NCBI RefSeq assembly: GCF_000478985.1
Contig: NZ_AWXB01000057.1
Location: 1 to 64,000 of the forward strand
From: Peptoniphilus sp. BV3C26
Lineage (GTDB): Bacteria > Bacillota > Clostridia > Tissierellales > Peptoniphilaceae
Length of the DNA: 64,000 bases
Direction: 5' to 3'
In this document: one piece after another, positions 13,296-22,651 of the stretch
How positions within the stretch are numbered: position 1 is the stretch's first letter
Layout: every line of letters begins with the position of its first letter
Made by a program: the position numbers and the translations under genes
The notes under the pieces: model-generated
What the model was told of the DNA's origin: nothing
Seen by the model: only the letters and a program-made list of their open reading frames with translations
Database searches by the model: none

Positions 13296-13344
13296 AGTTT
13301 CCCTCCTCTCGTAGAAAAGGTTGCCTTATCGGCAGTACTTGTTA

Positions 13345-13373
13345 ATTATACAATAAATGCCTTAAAAACTCAA
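13345..13373 (-). promoter_or_regulatory. Promoter of rpsU-yqeY
   Basis: Minus-strand TTGAGT (13373-13368), exactly 17 bases, and a perfect TATAAT (13350-13345). The leader of about 40 bases contains a small GCC/GGC hairpin before the ribosome site. Confidence 0.75.
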
Positions 13374-13390
13374 TAAATTTTTATTTGAGC

Positions 13391-14362
13391 CTATAGGTAA
13401 GCTTGAGCGGCAGTTATAATTGCAAGAGATTCAACTTCTTGAGCGTTGCAGCCTCTTGATAAATCGTTAACTGGTTTGTTTAAACCTTGTAAAATAGGTC
13501 CTATGGCAACAAATCCACCAAATCTTTGAGCTATTTTATAACCTATGTTTCCTGCTTCAAGACTTGGGAAGATAAACACATTTGCATGGCCTGCAACAGG
13601 TGAACCCGGTGCTTTTTGTTTTGCAACACTTTCAACAAAAGCTGCATCAAATTGAAGTTCTCCATCTATTAAAATGTCTTTGTCCATTTCTTTTGCAAGT
13701 TTTGTTGCATTTGCAACTTTATCTACTTTTTCATCTTTTGCTGAACCCTTTGTTGAAAAAGAAAGCATTGCAACTTTAGGATCCATGCCAAATTGTTTTG
13801 CAGTTAAGTTTGAAACTACTGCAACCTCAGCTAAAGCATTTTCATCAAGATCTATATTTATTGCACAATCTGCAAATAGATACATTTCATCATTTCTAAG
13901 CATTATAAATGAACCGCTTGTTCTATTAAATCCTTCTTTTGTTTTTATAATTTGAAGGGCTGGTCTTACAGTTTCTCCTGTTGTATGAACAGCACCTGAT
14001 ACCATTCCGTCAGCTTTTCCCATGTAAACAAGCATTGTTCCAAAATAGTTGGGGTCTTGAAGAAGTTTTTCAGCTTCTTCTTTATTAAGTTTGCCCTTTC
14101 TTCTTTCAACAAGGGAATTTACCATATCTTCTGAAATATTTTCCTTAGGATCAACTATTTCAAGAGACTTTATATCTAAGTTATTTTCTTTACCTGTGTT
14201 TTTTATACTTTCAAGGTCTCCAAGAACAAGAGGCTTTATTATACCTTCTTCTTGTAATTTTATTGCAGCTTCAAGTATTCTCTTATCTTCACCTTCTGGA
14301 AAAACAATTTTTGCATTTTTTCCTTTTAATTTTTCTTTAAGTTCACTAATTAAATCTTTCAT
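13391..14362 (-). CDS. pta: Phosphate acetyltransferase
   Basis: Converts acetyl-CoA and phosphate to acetyl phosphate, supporting ATP formation via acetate in anaerobes. 323 residues from the ATG at 14362, which has GGAGG five bases upstream; earlier in-frame ATGs lie on top of that site. Family motifs include KIVFPEGEDKRIL, SGAVHTTGETVRPALQIIKT and GHANVFIFPSLEAGNIGYKIAQR. No acetate kinase gene is adjacent. No clear terminator is seen after it. Confidence 0.97.
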   Translation of the reverse strand: MKDLISELKEKLKGKNAKIVFPEGEDKRILEAAIKLQEEGIIKPLVLGDLESIKNTGKENNLDIKSLEIVDPKENISEDMVNSLVERRKGKLNKEEAEKLLQDPNYFGTMLVYMGKADGMVSGAVHTTGETVRPALQIIKTKEGFNRTSGSFIMLRNDEMYLFADCAINIDLDENALAEVAVVSNLTAKQFGMDPKVAMLSFSTKGSAKDEKVDKVANATKLAKEMDKDILIDGELQFDAAFVESVAKQKAPGSPVAGHANVFIFPSLEAGNIGYKIAQRFGGFVAIGPILQGLNKPVNDLSRGCNAQEVESLAIITAAQAYL

Positions 14363-14416
14363 CATTACCTCCATTATTATAATCGTAAGACTTAAATATG
14401 ATAAAATCAAGTATAA

Positions 14417-14445
14417 TTGCTTTTACAAATAAAAACAGTTATTAT
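14417..14445 (+). promoter_or_regulatory. Promoter of the SLH protein gene at 14462
   Basis: TTGCTT (14417-14422), 17-base spacer, TATTAT (14440-14445), followed by the ribosome site GGTGAT and the ATG. A TATAAT on the opposite strand (14381-14376) may serve pta, making a divergent promoter region. Confidence 0.5.
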
Positions 14446-14461
14446 AAATTAAGGTGATAAA

Positions 14462-15709
14462 ATGAAAAAATTGTTAATTTTAATTTCAGCTGCCTCTTTA
14501 ATTTTTATACATACATACGCCTTCACAGACACAAATAGTCACTGGGCAAAAGAAAGCATAAACTATGTTAAAGAAAAAAATCTTATGGAAGGATTTCCCG
14601 ACAGAAGTTTTATGCCGGATAAAATTTTGACCAGGGGAGAAACCGCAAGCATTATATATAAAATAAGCAGAGCGAATTCTTTAGATTCTGAGATAAATTT
14701 TAAAGATGTAAATAAAGATGACTGGTACTATATACCAATTAAAAGTCTTGTTCTTCAAGGTTTTGTAAAAGATGAATCTTATTTTTTCCCGAAAAATTCC
14801 ATGACCAGAATAGATTTTGTAAATCTTATCAACAATATTTATGAGCCCTTTTCCCAAGATAGATTTTACACTGATACTGAAAATTTAACTAAAAAAGAAA
14901 AAACAGCTTTAAATAATTTTTCAGGTTTATTTGCAGGCTACCCTAAAGAAAAATTTATGCCCTATAAGGCTCTCACACGAGCTGAGGCAGCTTCAATTTT
15001 TAAAAGGATAGATGATTTAGGCATAAGAAAAATCGGTTCTCAAAATCCTGATGACGAAGATTTAAGACTTGCAAAATATAAATTACAACAACTTATTTAT
15101 AAAGCAGGACCCATGGAAAAAATTCCTGATCAAGTTTTAAAAAAGGCTCAAGGTTTAATGGACCAAAAAAACTTAGAGCAAATTCAAAATATGTGTATTG
15201 AATTGGAAAACCTTATAAAAGAAGGAAATGAAGAAAACAAGACCCAAAAAGAAAATAAACCTTCTTATAAACTCACGGTTAATGTAAAAGATGAAACTGG
15301 CAATCCAATAAAGGCCAGTCTAACAATAAATGATCTGCCTTTTTTAAATAATTCCCCTCTTTTGAAGGGTCTTTATTCCTTAAGTGTCAGCGAAAAAAAT
15401 TATAAAAGTGAAACTACCATTATAGAAATAAAAGATCAAGATAAGGTTGTAAATATTACTTTAAAAAGAAAAAAAGAAGATCTTTATAGAATTAACATTG
15501 TAGGAACAGGTCTTATATTGAACAAAAAAGGTCCCTATAAAGCTGGTACGAGAATTGAAGTTTTACTTAAAGCACCGGATAATTTTGAACTTGAATCCTT
15601 TAAATTAAATGGCGATGAAAAATATATTGGTGATGAAAATAAATTCACCTTTATAATTACTCAAGACACAAATTTAGTTGTAATTTGGAAAAGAATAAAT
15701 AATTTTTAA
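14462..15709 (+). CDS. SLH-domain surface protein with C-terminal beta repeats
   Basis: 415 residues. Signal peptide (about 1-20), then SLH modules (FTDTNSHWAKESINYVKEKNLMEG, FKDVNKDDWYYIPIKSLVLQG, and a third ending MPYKALTRAEAASIFKRI) that would bind pyruvylated cell-wall polymer. A helical linker (about 195-260) leads to a carboxypeptidase-regulatory-like beta domain (LTVNVKDETGNPIKASLTIND) and an InlB-B-like repeat (AGTRIEVLLKAPDNFELESFKLNG). No enzymatic domain is visible. The ATG sits behind GGTGAT and follows its own promoter. Confidence 0.85.
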   Translation: MKKLLILISAASLIFIHTYAFTDTNSHWAKESINYVKEKNLMEGFPDRSFMPDKILTRGETASIIYKISRANSLDSEINFKDVNKDDWYYIPIKSLVLQGFVKDESYFFPKNSMTRIDFVNLINNIYEPFSQDRFYTDTENLTKKEKTALNNFSGLFAGYPKEKFMPYKALTRAEAASIFKRIDDLGIRKIGSQNPDDEDLRLAKYKLQQLIYKAGPMEKIPDQVLKKAQGLMDQKNLEQIQNMCIELENLIKEGNEENKTQKENKPSYKLTVNVKDETGNPIKASLTINDLPFLNNSPLLKGLYSLSVSEKNYKSETTIIEIKDQDKVVNITLKRKKEDLYRINIVGTGLILNKKGPYKAGTRIEVLLKAPDNFELESFKLNGDEKYIGDENKFTFIITQDTNLVVIWKRINNF

Positions 15710-15725
15710 TTTTTAGCAAAAAAAT

Positions 15726-15750
15726 ACGCTGAGACTTTTAGTCTCGGCGT
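15726..15750. terminator. Bidirectional terminator between convergent genes
   Basis: Arms ACGCTGAGAC and GTCTCGGCGT (one G-U pair), 5-base loop, A run before and T run after, so it can end both the plus-strand SLH gene and the minus-strand EamA gene. Confidence 0.9.
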
Positions 15751-15753
15751 TTT

Positions 15754-16662
15754 TTATTCTCTGATTTTTTTATTAAAAGGATTTTTTAAATTTTCACTTG
15801 GAATCTGAGCAAGAATGGTTGCTATAAATACAATTAAACAGCCTAACATTTCTCTTGCTGTCATACTTTCTTTTAATAGTATAGCCGCAGCAAGAGCTGC
15901 TATTATACTTTCAAGAGAGAGTATAAGGGACCCTATTGTAGCATCTATATCTCTTAAAGCAATTATTGAAAGAGTATAGGCAAGGCCGCTGGAAAGAAGC
16001 CCCGTATAAAAAATTGAGGTTTTTGCAGCCAAAATTCCAGACATATTTATGTCTTCTATAAAAAATGCAATTATTCCCGATATTATTCCAAAAACAAAAA
16101 ATTGTGAGCAACTTAATATTATTCCGTCACATTTTGATGAATAAGTGTCTATAAAAATAATATGAAGAGCAAAACCCACTGCACTTAAAAGTATTAAGAA
16201 ATCTCCTCTTTCTATGGTAAAATCTTTTTTTATTGAAATGAAATATAGACCGATTATTGCAAGAATTACACATATTACAACTTTTTTATCCGGCTTTTTG
16301 CCCATTAAAAAATAAAAGATAGGTAAGAATGCAATATAGAGGGTTGTTAAAAATCCTGATTTCCCAGCATCTGTAAAAACCATACCTGCCTGTTGTAAAT
16401 TTTGAGCAAAACTAAGGAGAATACCTAAAATCACTCCTGCTTTTACTGAAAATTTTTTGTCTATATAATGGGATCTGTCTATTAATTTTTTAGGTCTTAT
16501 TAAAATAATTATTATAAGTGAAAAACCTGCCAATAAACCTCTTGCCATATTATAATTAAAAGGACCTACATGATCCATGGCTGTAGATTGAAATACAAAA
16601 GCGGTTCCCCAAATAAGTGCAACTAATAATAACATTAATGCTGCTCTAATCTCTTTTTTCAT
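15754..16662 (-). CDS. EamA/DMT-family permease
   Basis: 302 residues with ten predicted membrane helices arranged as two EamA halves. Conserved VALIWGTAFVFQSTAMDHVGPFNYNMARGL and the second-half ALRDIDATIGSLILSLESIIAAL are typical of drug/metabolite exporters (RhaT/YdcZ-like). Substrate cannot be told. I use the ATG at 16662 because GGAGA lies just upstream; an in-frame start 21 codons earlier adds only basic residues. Confidence 0.88.
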   Translation of the reverse strand: MKKEIRAALMLLLVALIWGTAFVFQSTAMDHVGPFNYNMARGLLAGFSLIIIILIRPKKLIDRSHYIDKKFSVKAGVILGILLSFAQNLQQAGMVFTDAGKSGFLTTLYIAFLPIFYFLMGKKPDKKVVICVILAIIGLYFISIKKDFTIERGDFLILLSAVGFALHIIFIDTYSSKCDGIILSCSQFFVFGIISGIIAFFIEDINMSGILAAKTSIFYTGLLSSGLAYTLSIIALRDIDATIGSLILSLESIIAALAAAILLKESMTAREMLGCLIVFIATILAQIPSENLKNPFNKKIRE

Positions 16663-16715
16663 AAATTCTCCACTATAAAATGTTTTTAAAAAATTTTTCT
16701 TTCGCGCTATAAAGT

Positions 16716-16744
16716 ATGATACCAAATAAATAGATTTGCAACAA
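16716..16744 (-). promoter_or_regulatory. Candidate promoter of the EamA gene
   Basis: Minus-strand TTGTTG (16744-16739), 17-base spacer, TATCAT (16721-16716). Moderate match only. Confidence 0.45.
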
Positions 16745-16814
16745 TATTTTTATAGTATTTATTTTTTTATGTTTTATTAAAATTAAGAAAATTTTTAAGT
16801 TTATAAAATATAAA

Positions 16815-16840
16815 AAAGAGTACTTTTTAAAGTACTCTTT
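16815..16840 (-). terminator. Terminator after hppA
   Basis: Arms AAAGAGTACTT and AAGTACTCTTT with a 4-base loop and a minus-strand T run; about 20 bases beyond the hppA stop. Confidence 0.9.
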
Positions 16841-16860
16841 AATCTAAACTTATAATTGAA

Positions 16861-18867
16861 TTATAGGAACATTCCTCCAAATTGCACAAATAGTGGTGCA
16901 AATACAAGAGAAACAACTGTTATAAGTTTAATAAGAATATTAAGTGAAGGTCCTGATGTGTCCTTAAAAGGATCTCCTACAGTATCGCCTGTTACGGCAG
17001 CCTTGTGAGCATCTGAACCCTTTCCACCATGTTTTCCTGATTCAATATATTTCTTAGCATTATCCCAAGCTCCGCCGGCATTAGCCATAAATATAGCCAT
17101 TAAAACTCCTGTTACAAGAGCTCCTGCTTGAAGTCCACCCAAAGCTTCTGGTCCAAGTAGTAATCCTACAATAATAGGAACTATTACTGCAATAAGACCT
17201 GGAACTATCATTTCACGAAGAGCTGCGGTTGTAGAAATATCTACACACTTAGCATATTCAGGTGTTGCTTTTCCTTCCATGATTCCTGGAATTTCTCTAA
17301 ATTGTCTTCTTACTTCGTCTATCATAGATGATGCCGCATTACCAACAGCACTCATTGTCAAAGCTGAGAATGCAAAAGGAAGCATTCCACCTACAAAAGT
17401 TGCTGCAATAACAGCTGGCTTAGAAATATCTATTCCATCAAGGCCTGTTGCATTAATGTATGATACAAAAAGTGCAAGAGCTGTAAGAGCTGCAGAACCT
17501 ATGGCAAATCCTTTACCTATAGCTGCTGTTGTGTTTCCTACAGAGTCAAGAGAGTCTGTAATTTCACGAACATCTTCAGGAAGTTCGCACATTTCTGCAA
17601 TACCTCCTGCATTATCTGCAATTGGTCCATAAGCATCAACGGCAATAGTCATACCTGCAGTTGAAAGCATACCAACTGCTGCAAGAGCTATACCATAAAG
17701 TCCCTTAATGGCACTTTCTGCTCCACCTGCTCCAAGATAAGCTGCAATTATACCTAAAGCTACAATTATAATAGGTCCAACTGTTGACATCATACCTACA
17801 GAAAGTCCAGCAATAATATTTGTTGCGTGACCTGTATTTGATTCTTCAGCAATTCTTTGAACTGGTTTATAGTTATCTGCTGTGTAATATTCAGTGAATT
17901 TAGAAATTATAAGTCCTACTAAAATACCTACAATAACAGGTATAAAGGGTTGAAAACTTCCAAAAGTATATTTTGATAAAAATGCAGATGCCACAATAGT
18001 TACAACAGCTGCAATATAAGTTCCCATGTTAAGAGCTTTTTGAGGATTTTTATCTCCCTTAACAAAGAATGCCGCAAGAATACAAGCAACAATACCTATT
18101 GCAGCAATGGCAATACCATATTGTACTCCGGCATCTTCGTAAGCTACAAGACCAAGGGTTATAACTGAAAGAAGAGCACCTACATAAGATTCAAATAAGT
18201 CTGCTCCCATTCCAGCAACGTCACCTACGTTATCTCCTACGTTATCTGCAATAACTGCAGGGTTTCTTGGGTCGTCTTCAGGAATTCCCGCTTCAACTTT
18301 ACCTACAAGGTCAGCTCCAACATCGGCAGCCTTAGTGTAAATTCCTCCTCCAACTCTTGCAAAAAGAGCAATTGAAGAAGCACCAAGAGAAAATCCTGTT
18401 ACAATTGCAGGATCTTTTCCTGAATAAATATAAGCAAGACTTATTCCTATAATACCAAGCCCTACAACACACATACCCATTACAGCACCGCCGGAAAAAG
18501 CAATATCAAGAGCCCTTCCCATTCCACTTTTCCATGCTGCATTACTTGTTCTTACATTGGCCTTTGTAGCTACATTCATTCCAATGTAACCTGCAAGAAC
18601 TGAGAATATAGCTCCAACTAAAAAACAAATTGCTATTTTTATATCATGTAGACCAAAACATAAAACTAATGATAATACCACTACAAATATAATTAGAACT
18701 TTGTATTCCCTCTTTAAAAAAGCCATAGCGCCATCGTGAATATGTCCGGAAATTTCACGCATTCTATCATTTCCAACATCTTGTTTTGCAATAAAATTAG
18801 CCTTTAAAAAGGCATATGCCAGTGCAATAAGTCCAACGATGGGAGCTATAATTAAAATATTTTCCAT
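16861..18867 (-). CDS. hppA: K+-dependent membrane pyrophosphatase, probably Na+-pumping
   Basis: 668 residues, about 16 membrane helices. Uses PPi hydrolysis to pump cations. Active-site motifs are present: [31 protein letters not shown], and the C-terminal DNAKKYIE and [12 protein letters not shown]. The segment GNTTAA has Ala where K+-independent enzymes have Lys, so it should need K+. In helix 6, Asp223 is followed by Glu226 (GADLFESY), the glutamate position typical of Na+-pumping forms; proton-pumping plant-type forms have it one helix turn later. Ion choice remains an inference. Confidence 0.95.
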   Translation of the reverse strand: MENILIIAPIVGLIALAYAFLKANFIAKQDVGNDRMREISGHIHDGAMAFLKREYKVLIIFVVVLSLVLCFGLHDIKIAICFLVGAIFSVLAGYIGMNVATKANVRTSNAAWKSGMGRALDIAFSGGAVMGMCVVGLGIIGISLAYIYSGKDPAIVTGFSLGASSIALFARVGGGIYTKAADVGADLVGKVEAGIPEDDPRNPAVIADNVGDNVGDVAGMGADLFESYVGALLSVITLGLVAYEDAGVQYGIAIAAIGIVACILAAFFVKGDKNPQKALNMGTYIAAVVTIVASAFLSKYTFGSFQPFIPVIVGILVGLIISKFTEYYTADNYKPVQRIAEESNTGHATNIIAGLSVGMMSTVGPIIIVALGIIAAYLGAGGAESAIKGLYGIALAAVGMLSTAGMTIAVDAYGPIADNAGGIAEMCELPEDVREITDSLDSVGNTTAAIGKGFAIGSAALTALALFVSYINATGLDGIDISKPAVIAATFVGGMLPFAFSALTMSAVGNAASSMIDEVRRQFREIPGIMEGKATPEYAKCVDISTTAALREMIVPGLIAVIVPIIVGLLLGPEALGGLQAGALVTGVLMAIFMANAGGAWDNAKKYIESGKHGGKGSDAHKAAVTGDTVGDPFKDTSGPSLNILIKLITVVSLVFAPLFVQFGGMFL

Positions 18868-18890
18868 AACTCCTCCTTAATATAAAAACT

Positions 18891-19118
18891 CTATTGAATT
18901 GCCAATAGAATTAATAACGATAAAACGAAAATTATAGCGGAAATAGTAACTATTTTATTTAATTTTTCCTTTTTACTTGCTCCAGTGTGTTCTCCCCAAA
19001 GAGATTCAACACTTCCGTCAAGTGTTCCAAGTCCCGCTTGTTCTGATTCCATTGATGTTACTGTAACAATAAGCACAATGGATGTAACAGCTATTATAAC
19101 TGATAATATAGCTTGCAT
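18891..19118 (-). CDS. secG: Preprotein translocase subunit SecG
   Basis: 75 residues with two membrane helices flanking the loop SEQAGLGTLDGSVESLWGEHTG, which matches the SecG consensus. Auxiliary subunit of the SecYEG channel. It is the first gene of a two-gene unit with hppA (23-base gap), whereas in many Firmicutes secG neighbours rnr and smpB. GGAGG precedes the ATG. Confidence 0.88.
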   Translation of the reverse strand: MQAILSVIIAVTSIVLIVTVTSMESEQAGLGTLDGSVESLWGEHTGASKKEKLNKIVTISAIIFVLSLLILLAIQ

Positions 19119-19156
19119 TTTAACCTCCTATTAATGTATTTATCTATAACGTATAA

Positions 19157-19185
19157 ATTTTAACACAAGCTAAGTTTTATTTCAA
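19157..19185 (-). promoter_or_regulatory. Promoter of secG-hppA
   Basis: Minus-strand TTGAAA (19185-19180), 17 bases, TAAAAT (19162-19157), with TGT just before the -10 as an extended element. Confidence 0.65.
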
Positions 19186-19233
19186 ACTTATAGAGATTAT
19201 AAATTGAAAAAAATCTGAAAAGTTAGTGAAATT

Positions 19234-19263
19234 AAAAAGAGCTTAAATTAATAAGCCCTTTTT
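19234..19263 (-). terminator. Terminator after ilvA
   Basis: Arms AAAAAGAGCTTA and TAAGCCCTTTTT, one G-U pair in the minus-strand RNA, closely following the ilvA stop at 19277. Confidence 0.75.
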
Positions 19264-19276
19264 AATTAATTAAATT

Positions 19277-20467
19277 TTATTTTTTTTCAAAAGAATATCC
19301 GTGTTTTCTTAAATCTTCTTCAATTTGTCTTTGTTGTTCTTCATCCTTAGTAGAAACCACTACATTAACTTTCATCGCATCAATAGCATCTGCATGAGTA
19401 TCAGGTGCTTGTCTTATTTGATTGATGTTTGCTTTATTTTCTTCAAACAATCTTGTAAGTTTACTTAATTCACCTGGTTGATCATTTAATATAACCTTGT
19501 ATTCAGCAGATCTTTTAGTTTTAAATAAGCCCTTGTTTATTACTTTTGCAATTCTTGTTACATCAATATTTCCACCTGAAAGTAGACAACAAACTTTTTT
19601 ACCTTCATGTTCAAATTTGTTGTACATTAAAGCTGCAACAGGAGTTGCACCTGCTCCTTCAGTAACTATCTTATCCTTTTCAAGAAGAGTAAGTATAGCA
19701 GAAGAAATTTCATTTTCATCAACAAGTACAATTTCATCTACATATTTTTCAACTAAACCAAAAGTAATTTCTCCGGGAACCTTTACAGAAATACCATCGG
19801 CAATAGTTGAACCGCCTTTAACTCCTGTTATCTTTCCTGCTTTTTTAGATTCATACATAGAAGGAACTGCCTTTGTTTGAACTCCTATTACCTTGCAAGA
19901 AGGTCTGAGGGATTTAACTGCAAGAGCAACTCCACTTATAAGTCCTCCGCCACCAATAGGAACAACTACAATATCACAATCCGGAAGATCTTCAAGTATT
20001 TCAAGACCTATTGTGCCTTGACCTGCTATAACTTCTTCATCATTAAAAGGCGCAATAAAAGTATAACCCTTTTCTTTAACTAACTCTTGAGCTTTTGCTG
20101 CTGCATCATCAAAAGTTTCCGGAACAAGTAAAACTTCAGCTCCGTAATTTTTTGTTGCTTCAACTTTTGAAATAGGTGCGTGTAAAGGCATACATATAAT
20201 AGATTTTATACCTCTTTCAGTAGCTGACTTTGCAACTCCTTGAGCATGGTTTCCAGCTGAACATGCTATAACTCCCTTAGAAGCTTCTTCAGGTGTCAAA
20301 GTTGCAATTTTATTATAAGCTCCTCTTAATTTAAATGAGCCTGTGTCTTGTAAGACTTCAACTTTTAAATAAACATCTTCCCCTAAATTTGCGGCTTTTA
20401 CAAGGGGTGTTTTTTTAATATGACCCTTTAACCTTTCTTTAGCATCATAAATTTTTTGAACTTCCAT
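19277..20467 (-). CDS. ilvA: Threonine ammonia-lyase
   Basis: PLP enzyme converting threonine to 2-oxobutyrate and ammonia. 396 residues: fold-type II catalytic domain (about 1-315) with the PLP lysine in TGSFKLRGAYNK, the glycine loop GGGGLISG, and a C-terminal ACT domain (YKVILNDQPGELSKL onward). No other branched-chain biosynthesis gene is near, so a catabolic role is as likely as isoleucine synthesis. It follows the DUF951 gene directly, without a gap. Confidence 0.95.
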   Translation of the reverse strand: MEVQKIYDAKERLKGHIKKTPLVKAANLGEDVYLKVEVLQDTGSFKLRGAYNKIATLTPEEASKGVIACSAGNHAQGVAKSATERGIKSIICMPLHAPISKVEATKNYGAEVLLVPETFDDAAAKAQELVKEKGYTFIAPFNDEEVIAGQGTIGLEILEDLPDCDIVVVPIGGGGLISGVALAVKSLRPSCKVIGVQTKAVPSMYESKKAGKITGVKGGSTIADGISVKVPGEITFGLVEKYVDEIVLVDENEISSAILTLLEKDKIVTEGAGATPVAALMYNKFEHEGKKVCCLLSGGNIDVTRIAKVINKGLFKTKRSAEYKVILNDQPGELSKLTRLFEENKANINQIRQAPDTHADAIDAMKVNVVVSTKDEEQQRQIEEDLRKHGYSFEKK

Positions 20468-20695
20468 TTAATCCTCCTCGGGTCTTTTGTGGTGAATTAT
20501 ACTTACAAATTTTTCATCCTCTAAAATTTTTCTGACCCTTTTTTCAAATTCCATACGACTTAACCAAATCATCCTGTCACAACCTAAGCATTTCAGTTTG
20601 ATGTCGGCGCCGGTTCTTAAAATCTCCCAACGATTTTCGCCACATGGATGTCCTTTTTTTAAAATAACAATATCGCCAAGTTCATAATAAAGCAT
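20468..20695 (-). CDS. DUF951 family small protein
   Basis: 75 residues from the ATG at 20695, which has AAGGAG six bases upstream. The pattern YELGDIVILKKGHPCGENRWEILRTGADIKLKCLGCDR is the DUF951 signature; two cysteines (HPCG, CLGCDR) hint at metal or nucleic-acid binding, but no function is established. Sits between a membrane beta-propeller-like gene and ilvA. Confidence 0.9.
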   Translation of the reverse strand: MLYYELGDIVILKKGHPCGENRWEILRTGADIKLKCLGCDRMIWLSRMEFEKRVRKILEDEKFVSIIHHKRPEED

Positions 20696-20705
20696 AATAA
20701 ACTCC

Positions 20706-21779
20706 TTATTCACCTTCCGAGAGATCTCTCATTTTATTATTGTCTGAGCTTCTTGATTGAATAATCTTATAAATATTCAATTTCCCATCTTTAAGTGCGG
20801 CAACAGTTACACCGCCTATCTCAATTTTTTCAATTCCTGAACCGAGTCTTGTGTAAAATTCAGATTTTTTACCTATCTCTCCTCCTAAATCGGATTCGCC
20901 TATAGTATAAATTGAACCTCCCACATCAGCAAGACCCGTTACATTTGCTGCAATAATAAACTTTGCTCCTTCTTCAAGCCTCATGTTATATTTTGAAAGA
21001 ATTCCACTGTGCAAAAGATAAATACAAGAATCTTTGTAAAGGACATCACTAATATTGGGTATCTCTTTATGTAGTGTTTTTTCTCCATTTAAAATATAAA
21101 TGTTTTTATCAGTTACCATTATAACTTTTCCTGACATTACCTTTACATCCAAGGCAACTTCCCCTACATAGTCAATTCTCTTTGAAAATTTTCCCTTACC
21201 TGATAATGTTGTCTTATATCCTCTGTCATAAGGATTTATTTCTGCAACAACATAGTTTTTTAAATCATTAAAATCCATGGCAACTATAAAATTCTGAGTT
21301 TTATAGATTTCGCTTAAAGAATCTCCCTTTAAAAGGCTTAAAACTTCTCTGCCATTATCCTTCATGTGAACAATGGTGTTTTGCCCCTGAGTAATTATGT
21401 TGTAAACATCATAAGGAGCCATTGAAGTACCTAAAAATTCTCCATTTTCAGAATATCTATAAATTTTTTTAAGATCGGAATCATATAGATAGCATGAATT
21501 AGTTCCCCAAAAAACTTTTAAATTTTCAGAACTCTTGTCAATCTTTTTTTCCATTTCACCATCTTTGCTGGCAACATAAAGATAATTTAAATCCCAAATC
21601 ATAAGAGATGAGCCTGTAAGATGAAAATCCTTTACGTCGCTTACAAAACCAGGGGTCTTTATTTTAATTAAAGTCTTGTTGCCATTTAAGTTATTTCTGT
21701 TGAAAATTAAAAATAAAAGCAGAAAAAAAGCAATCCCGCCAAGAAGAAAATTTTTTTTGTGTTTTAAGAAATAGTCCAT
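20706..21779 (-). CDS. Membrane-anchored beta-propeller-like protein (DUF5711-like)
   Basis: 357 residues. One N-terminal membrane helix (FLLGGIAFFLLLFLIF) followed by an extracellular region of repeated short beta strands (for example VMSGKVIMVTDKNIYILNGE, DSCIYLLHSGILSKYN) that looks like WD40-type blades. It resembles the DUF5711 family, but I am not certain. Role unknown. Ends 10 bases before the DUF951 gene, so the two are probably co-transcribed. Confidence 0.6.
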   Translation of the reverse strand: MDYFLKHKKNFLLGGIAFFLLLFLIFNRNNLNGNKTLIKIKTPGFVSDVKDFHLTGSSLMIWDLNYLYVASKDGEMEKKIDKSSENLKVFWGTNSCYLYDSDLKKIYRYSENGEFLGTSMAPYDVYNIITQGQNTIVHMKDNGREVLSLLKGDSLSEIYKTQNFIVAMDFNDLKNYVVAEINPYDRGYKTTLSGKGKFSKRIDYVGEVALDVKVMSGKVIMVTDKNIYILNGEKTLHKEIPNISDVLYKDSCIYLLHSGILSKYNMRLEEGAKFIIAANVTGLADVGGSIYTIGESDLGGEIGKKSEFYTRLGSGIEKIEIGGVTVAALKDGKLNIYKIIQSRSSDNNKMRDLSEGE

Positions 21780-21839
21780 AAATTCCTCCGCATTTATTAT
21801 ATCAAACTATAGAAATTTTTCCAAAATTTTTAACCAAAA

Positions 21840-21864
21840 AAAGAGTACCCCAAGAGCACTCTTT
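21840..21864 (-). terminator. Terminator after the second SLH gene
   Basis: Arms AAAGAGTAC and GCACTCTTT (one G-U pair in RNA), loop 7, minus-strand T run; overlaps the stop codon of the SLH gene. Confidence 0.85.
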
Positions 21865-22522
21865 ATTGGTAAAGATTTTTATCTCCAAATTTGATTTTAC
21901 TGTCCGGCACTGTTCTTTCACCGGGAAGACCTGCCTTGTCAATAAGACTTGTTAAAATTCTTGAAATCTCTGCTCTTAAAACAGAACCCCTGGGTCTGAA
22001 AGTATTGTCAGGGTAACCTCCAACAGCCCCCAACTTTACAAGAGCACCTATATAGGCAATTTCTTCAGAAGACAAATTTTCCAAATCTTTAAAATTCAAA
22101 GCTTCCTTTGCATCCAGTTTCAACTTATACATATAACCTAAGATTTCTACAACTTCCATCCTGCTGATGGGCTTTGAAGGATTTAGATTTCCTGTAGTAG
22201 GAACTAAATAACCTGCCTTAACAGCTTTTCCAACTTCCTTATAAAACCAATCATCAGGTTTAACATCACTGAAAAAAACAGGGTAGACTTTTTTTAAATT
22301 TGCCATATTGTTAATAACGGCATAAAATTCAGCCCTTGAAATTTCCGCATCAGGTTTAAATAAATCACCTTCATAGCCGGAAATAAAACCCATGTCCGAA
22401 AGCTTATCAATATAATCACTGGCCCAGTGATTTCTCGTATCGGAAAAAGACCTTGCAGAAACACTTACAAATAACATACAAATTGAAATGAACAGTGTCA
22501 GGTATTTTTTTAACCTTCTCAT
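21863..22522 (-). CDS. SLH-domain protein
   Basis: 219 residues: signal peptide (YLTLFISICMLFVSVSARS) and three SLH modules (FSDTRNHWASDYIDKLSDMGF, FSDVKPDDWFYKEVGKAVKAGY, FKDLENLSSEEIAYIGALVKLGAVGGYPDNTFRP region). Little else remains, so it is a bare cell-wall-binding protein. Related in style to the SLH protein at 14462, but smaller and on the other strand. Confidence 0.85.
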   Translation of the reverse strand: MRRLKKYLTLFISICMLFVSVSARSFSDTRNHWASDYIDKLSDMGFISGYEGDLFKPDAEISRAEFYAVINNMANLKKVYPVFFSDVKPDDWFYKEVGKAVKAGYLVPTTGNLNPSKPISRMEVVEILGYMYKLKLDAKEALNFKDLENLSSEEIAYIGALVKLGAVGGYPDNTFRPRGSVLRAEISRILTSLIDKAGLPGERTVPDSKIKFGDKNLYQ

Positions 22523-22606
22523 ATCCTCACCACTTCCAATTTATACTTACATTATATCAGTTATTTTTCCTACTAATTTTAAGATTGTATTACATATTAT
22601 TTTTTC

Positions 22607-22636
22607 TTGTAATACTAGTGAAATATTGGGTAATAT
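22607..22636 (+). promoter_or_regulatory. Candidate promoter of pgeF with an overlapping dyad
   Basis: TTGTAA (22607-22612), 18-base spacer, TAATAT (22631-22636). An 8-base inverted repeat, GTATTACA at 22587-22594 and TGTAATAC at 22608-22615, overlaps the -35; arm spacing of 21 bases is two helix turns, as for a repressor site. Confidence 0.4.
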
Positions 22637-22651
22637 TAGAGAGGTGATATT

